From the NCBI GenBank assembly GCA_002937655.1, contig PTKH01000014.1, forward strand, positions 1 to 40,117: a DNA stretch of 40,117 nucleotides, in the 5' to 3' direction. Shown here piece by piece: positions 37,928 through 40,117 of the stretch; the stretch's first letter is position 1; each line of letters begins with the position of its first letter. A program made the position numbers and the translations under genes. The DNA comes from Alphaproteobacteria bacterium MarineAlpha9_Bin3 (GTDB lineage: Bacteria > Pseudomonadota > Alphaproteobacteria > TMED109). The notes beneath the pieces were generated by a model, which saw only the letters and a list, made by a program, of their open reading frames with translations, was not told the DNA's origin and made no database searches.

Positions 37928-38107
37928 AGTGTATTTTTAAATAACTTTGATACTATCAAAACAACATCTGTAGAGAAGTTTAGGCTTCACCAACCTGCCA
38001 AGATCTGGCAAAGGTGGTTCAACGATGTGGCTTTAATTAGCAACAATAAGATCGTAGGAACCTCTATTGATGGAAATCATTGGAGGTTTTTTTTATGCCT
38101 TCAATAA
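37928..38107 (+). other. Candidate structured leader RNA, or broken ORF without a start
   Basis: This stretch is less AT-rich than its surroundings and has nested complementarity: ACATC/GATGT could close a junction with GAAG/CTTC and TGCCA/TGGCA hairpins (about 37964-38030). The same bases read as an open frame of 59 codons with protein-like content (FRLHQPAKIWQRWFNDVAL, then GTSIDGNHWRFF) but no ATG, GTG or TTG at its beginning; a TAG precedes it. I do not recognise either. It ends in the stem-loop at 38057-38094 and is followed by tiny ORFs. It could be a riboswitch-type leader, a small RNA, or the tail of a decayed phage gene. Confidence 0.4.
38057..38094 (+). terminator. Terminator hairpin that includes a ribosome binding site
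   Basis: AACCTC pairs with GAGGTT, the stem continues through TATTGAT/ATCATTG with one mismatch to a GGAA tetraloop, and eight T follow. It is a good intrinsic terminator. The 3' arm contains GGAGG, correctly spaced before an ATG at 38095, so the same fold would both end transcription and hide a ribosome site. Confidence 0.75.
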
Positions 38108-38121
38108 CTATGGAGGATACC

Positions 38122-38265
38122 ATGAAGAAGAAACAAATAGATCTCGTACAATTTACTCCTGAAATGAATGAAGAACAAATTCTAGAGAAGCTTGAGCAAC
38201 ATCTTTGTAAACAAGGATGGACTATTATAGAGGATGAAGAAGTAGAGGAGAAAGATAATGGTTAA
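38122..38265 (+). CDS. Small acidic ORF of unknown function
   Basis: A 47-residue ORF from the ATG at 38122, with GGAGG five bases before it. An in-frame ATG at 38095, itself behind a GGAGG, would extend it to 56 residues. The protein is charged, with a predicted helix (EEQILEKLEQHLCKQGW) and an acidic end (EDEEVEEKDNG). It is not recognised. The next small ORF overlaps its stop by 8 bases, and both have strong ribosome sites, which is a phage-like arrangement. Base composition is less AT-rich than the host genes around it. Confidence 0.55.
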   Translation: MKKKQIDLVQFTPEMNEEQILEKLEQHLCKQGWTIIEDEEVEEKDNG

Positions 38266-38413
38266 AATAACTAGTAAGAGTTGGGTAGAAAAAGATGATC
38301 CTATGTTTACTGACAGGTTTTATGTTAATTCAGTAAGAGAAAAAGAATCTGTACAAAAGAATAAAAAAACAGATAGAGTTAAAACTAGAAAAGAATATAA
38401 GATTAAAAGATGA
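38258..38413 (+). CDS. Small basic ORF of unknown function
   Basis: A 51-residue ORF starting inside the end of the previous one, with GAGGAG seven bases before its ATG. It begins MVKITSKSWVEKDDPMFTDR and ends in a lysine- and arginine-rich tail (TDRVKTRKEYKIKR), suggesting nucleic-acid binding, though that is only a guess. It is not recognised. The overlapping start and good ribosome site are the reasons for calling it. Confidence 0.5.
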   Translation: MVKITSKSWVEKDDPMFTDRFYVNSVREKESVQKNKKTDRVKTRKEYKIKR

Positions 38414-38417
38414 TGAA

Positions 38418-38525
38418 ATGGAAATAATTAATCCTAAAGTAATTTATTATATATTGTATCATTTAAATAGAATACCTGATTGTTTAACTAAGACTATATT
38501 TAAATCTGATTTAATTAATAATTAA
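38418..38525 (+). CDS. Possible tiny ORF of unknown function
   Basis: A 35-residue ORF (MEIINPKVIYYILYHLNRIP at its start) four bases after the previous stop. Only a weak ribosome site is present. It is called mainly because it continues the tight spacing of the two preceding ORFs; it may be chance. The 106 bases after it contain a 7-bp stem-loop at 38545-38565 (TTCTCTA/TAGAGAA) and nothing else I can support. Confidence 0.25.
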   Translation: MEIINPKVIYYILYHLNRIPDCLTKTIFKSDLINN

Positions 38526-38631
38526 ATTTTAGCAAACTAATTAGTTCTCTACAAATATTAGAGAAGATAGTAAAACAAAGTAATTGAATATTTTTACTTA
38601 AAAAGATATTTTGTAATATGCTAATAAGTGT

Positions 38632-38707
38632 GGGCCCTTAGCTCAGTTGGTAGAGCAGCTGACTCTTAATCAGCTTGTCGCAGGTTCGAATCCTGCAGGG
38701 CTCACCA
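38632..38707 (+). tRNA. tRNA-Lys(CTT)
   Basis: A complete 76-base tRNA with encoded CCA. Acceptor GGGCCCT pairs with AGGGCTC; D-stem GCTC/GAGC; anticodon stem GCTGA/TCAGC with loop CTCTTAA, giving anticodon CTT, which reads AAG lysine; T-stem GCAGG/CCTGC with TTCGAAT loop. It lies between the small-ORF region and the convergent SDR gene. A TAATAT at 38614-38619 is 12 bases upstream but is too close to be sure of as a -10 box. Confidence 0.97.
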
Positions 38708-38716
38708 TTATTAATC

Positions 38717-39484
38717 TTATCCTGCAGTCCATCCACCATCTATCATTAAAGATGATCCTGTAACCATATTAGATGCGTCTGAGGATAAAAATATTACTGC
38801 ACCCATAATATCATTCACTTTTGCTAGTCTATTCAACTTAATATTACTATTTATCCATTTTCTTATTTTTTCATCTTTAAGACTTTTCATTGTTAGATTA
38901 GATTTAATAAAAGTTGGACAGATTGTATTTACTCTAATTTTATGCTTACCAAATTCTATTGCCATTGATTTTGTAAATCCTTCAATAGCATGCTTTGAAG
39001 CTGAATATACGGCTCTATCAATACCACCAACATAGCCCATCTGAGATGAAATATTTATCAAAGAACCTGAACTATTATTTTTTATTAATCCTTTAGCAAC
39101 TGCTTGTGTTAAAAAATATGCAGATTTAGTATTGATATCCATAACTTTATTATAATCATTTTGCTTTGTGTCTAAGGATTTTGAATGCTTCGCTATTCCT
39201 ACACAATTAACTAATATTTCAAATGGCCCATTTCTATCTATTATTTTCCTTACCGAACTTATATCAGATATGTCTAGTAATAATTTTTGTACTGAAAAGC
39301 CTTTCTTACTTAAGGCTAAGGCTAGCTCATTTAGTTTGTCATTATTTTTTCCAGAGATAGTTACATTTGCACCAGCTTCAGCTAGAGCTACACTACAACC
39401 CAGACCTATGCTTCCATAAGCACCTGTAACAAGTGCTTCACGATTATCTAGTCTAAAAGAAGGTGTAGTTGGTAATTCAATCAT
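38717..39484 (-). CDS. Short-chain dehydrogenase/reductase (SDR)
   Basis: A 255-residue classical SDR. The nucleotide-binding motif is TGAYGSIGLG (20-29), the active site has S146 or S147, Y160 and K164 (YSASK), and N118 lies in MDINTKSAY. FLSSDASNMVTGSSLMIDGGW is the usual C-terminal segment. The residue after the second strand is S44-G45 rather than an acidic residue, which tends to favour NADP. It oxidises or reduces a hydroxyl or keto group; substrate unknown. Its ATG directly follows the stop of the histidinol-dehydrogenase-family gene (TAAATG), so both enzymes probably act in one pathway. Confidence 0.92.
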   Translation of the reverse strand: MIELPTTPSFRLDNREALVTGAYGSIGLGCSVALAEAGANVTISGKNNDKLNELALALSKKGFSVQKLLLDISDISSVRKIIDRNGPFEILVNCVGIAKHSKSLDTKQNDYNKVMDINTKSAYFLTQAVAKGLIKNNSSGSLINISSQMGYVGGIDRAVYSASKHAIEGFTKSMAIEFGKHKIRVNTICPTFIKSNLTMKSLKDEKIRKWINSNIKLNRLAKVNDIMGAVIFLSSDASNMVTGSSLMIDGGWTAG

Positions 39485-40117
39485 TTATTCAGCAGCTTTA
39501 CCATATGGTATATTTTGTCCTCCGTAGCGTCTAATTCTAATATTAGCTTGTTCAGCATGTCCAACAAATGATTCTAACATAGAAAGTCTTGAACAATATT
39601 TCCCAATTTTAACTGCTGCTTCATCAGAGGTAATTTTTTGATAGCTATGCGTTTTAAGAAATTTTCCGACCCAAAGGCCACCAGTGTAACGTCCTGCTCT
39701 TTTTGTAGGTAATGTATGATTAGTTCCAATTACTTTATCTCCATTAGATACATTAGTTCTTGGGCCTAAAAATAATGCTCCATAAGAATGCATATTATCT
39801 AAAAACCAATCATCTTTGGAGGTCATAACTTGAACATGTTCTGATGAAATATTATTAGCAACTTCTAACATCTCTTCGTAAGTATCACATAAAATGACTT
39901 CCCCATAATCTTTCCAACTAATGGAGGCCGTTTCAGCAGTTGGTAAAATAGTTAGAATTCTTTCTATCTCTTCTATAGTATTTTTTGCAAGTTTTTCATT
40001 GTTAGTTATTAAAATTGCAGGAGAATTATAGCCGTGTTCTGCTTGTCCAAGTAAATCTGTAGCACAGAGTTCAGCGTCAACAGTTTTATCTGCTATAATC
40101 ATTGTTTCTGTCGGACC
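39485..40117 (-). CDS. Histidinol-dehydrogenase-family protein, HpsN-like, partial
   Basis: The frame is open to the right edge, so the N-terminal half is missing; 210 residues are visible, starting in [21 protein letters not shown]. The fold's C-terminal half is clear: [39 protein letters not shown] and the end [14 protein letters not shown]. The [11 protein letters not shown] version and the neighbouring SDR fit the branch that includes sulfopropanediol dehydrogenase (HpsN), rather than true HisD of histidine synthesis, which has a different pattern in this region. HpsN makes sulfolactate from dihydroxypropanesulfonate by two NAD-dependent oxidations. The specific substrate is inferred from family pattern and context only. 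Confidence 0.85.
   Translation of the reverse strand, partial: GPTETMIIADKTVDAELCATDLLGQAEHGYNSPAILITNNEKLAKNTIEEIERILTILPTAETASISWKDYGEVILCDTYEEMLEVANNISSEHVQVMTSKDDWFLDNMHSYGALFLGPRTNVSNGDKVIGTNHTLPTKRAGRYTGGLWVGKFLKTHSYQKITSDEAAVKIGKYCSRLSMLESFVGHAEQANIRIRRYGGQNIPYGKAAE

Noticed and set aside
37750-37944. Open frame of 64 codons starting right after the ABC-F gene on the plus strand
   Set aside because: It is made almost only of I, Y, F and K codons from AT repeats, has no ribosome site and no family resemblance; chance ORF in AT-rich DNA.
38545-38565. Stem-loop TTCTCTA/TAGAGAA as a terminator before tRNA-Lys
   Set aside because: Only 7 bp and no T run on either strand; not enough to call a terminator.
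38632-38707. tRNA-Lys as an attachment site of an integrated element
   Set aside because: No repeat of the tRNA 3' end was seen nearby and no integrase is present; the foreign-looking block lies on the 5' side.
39485-40117. Calling the partial gene hisD of histidine biosynthesis
   Set aside because: The sequence around [13 protein letters not shown] and the C-terminal end differ from true HisD, and the neighbour is an SDR, not a his gene.

Overview
This window is a strongly AT-rich chromosomal segment whose gene content and gene order point to a marine alphaproteobacterium with a streamlined genome (SAR11, HIMB59/AEGEAN-169 or SAR116-like). The exact lineage cannot be fixed from the window. 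The pointers are a circularly permuted, two-piece tmRNA gene of the alphaproteobacterial type, an alphaproteobacterial SspB, an hflK-hflC-DUF2065-degP cluster, the alphaproteobacterial GEAS form of the IlvB cofactor motif, and a leuA-mreBCD-mrdA-rodA arrangement. Intergenic gaps are short, and no insertion sequence, CRISPR array or intact prophage is visible.

Positions 1-5018 (minus strand) hold the end of a TRAP transporter (dctQ, partial dctM) and a DUF1800/DUF1501 pair of exported proteins. Positions 5117-8284 (plus) hold a small catabolic-looking cassette: MFS transporter, zinc alcohol dehydrogenase and class II aldolase-like protein. A DUF4389 membrane protein lies opposite. Positions 8782-10911 hold a Tat-exported small subunit plus a GMC flavoprotein dehydrogenase, closed by a strong terminator. 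A very long AsmA-like envelope protein and a YfcG-like GST follow.

Positions 15254-17669 (minus) carry ssrA (tmRNA), sspB and class I fumarase in that transcriptional order. The tmRNA tag and the adaptor that delivers tagged proteins to ClpXP are therefore neighbours. Then come thyX, mrp (convergent), and the membrane protein quality-control group hflK-hflC-DUF2065-degP. miaA follows without an ATG/GTG/TTG start in the frame that keeps its P-loop. The branched-chain amino acid block ilvB, a TetR regulator, ilvH, ilvC and leuA runs to 30762. leuA is preceded by a Leu-rich leader peptide and a terminator-like fold. The cell-shape operon mreB-mreC-mreD-mrdA-rodA ends at 36250.

The last 4 kb hold a compact YheS-like ABC-F ATPase (minus) and an odd less AT-rich stretch at 37928-38525: a possible structured leader RNA or broken ORF, a terminator hairpin that includes a ribosome binding site, and two or three tiny overlapping ORFs. 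tRNA-Lys(CTT) follows. On the minus strand an SDR and a histidinol-dehydrogenase-family protein of the HpsN-like type run off the right end.

The most interesting items are the ssrA/sspB pair with its palindrome at the predicted transcription start, the 37928-38525 region, the leuA leader, and the miaA start problem.
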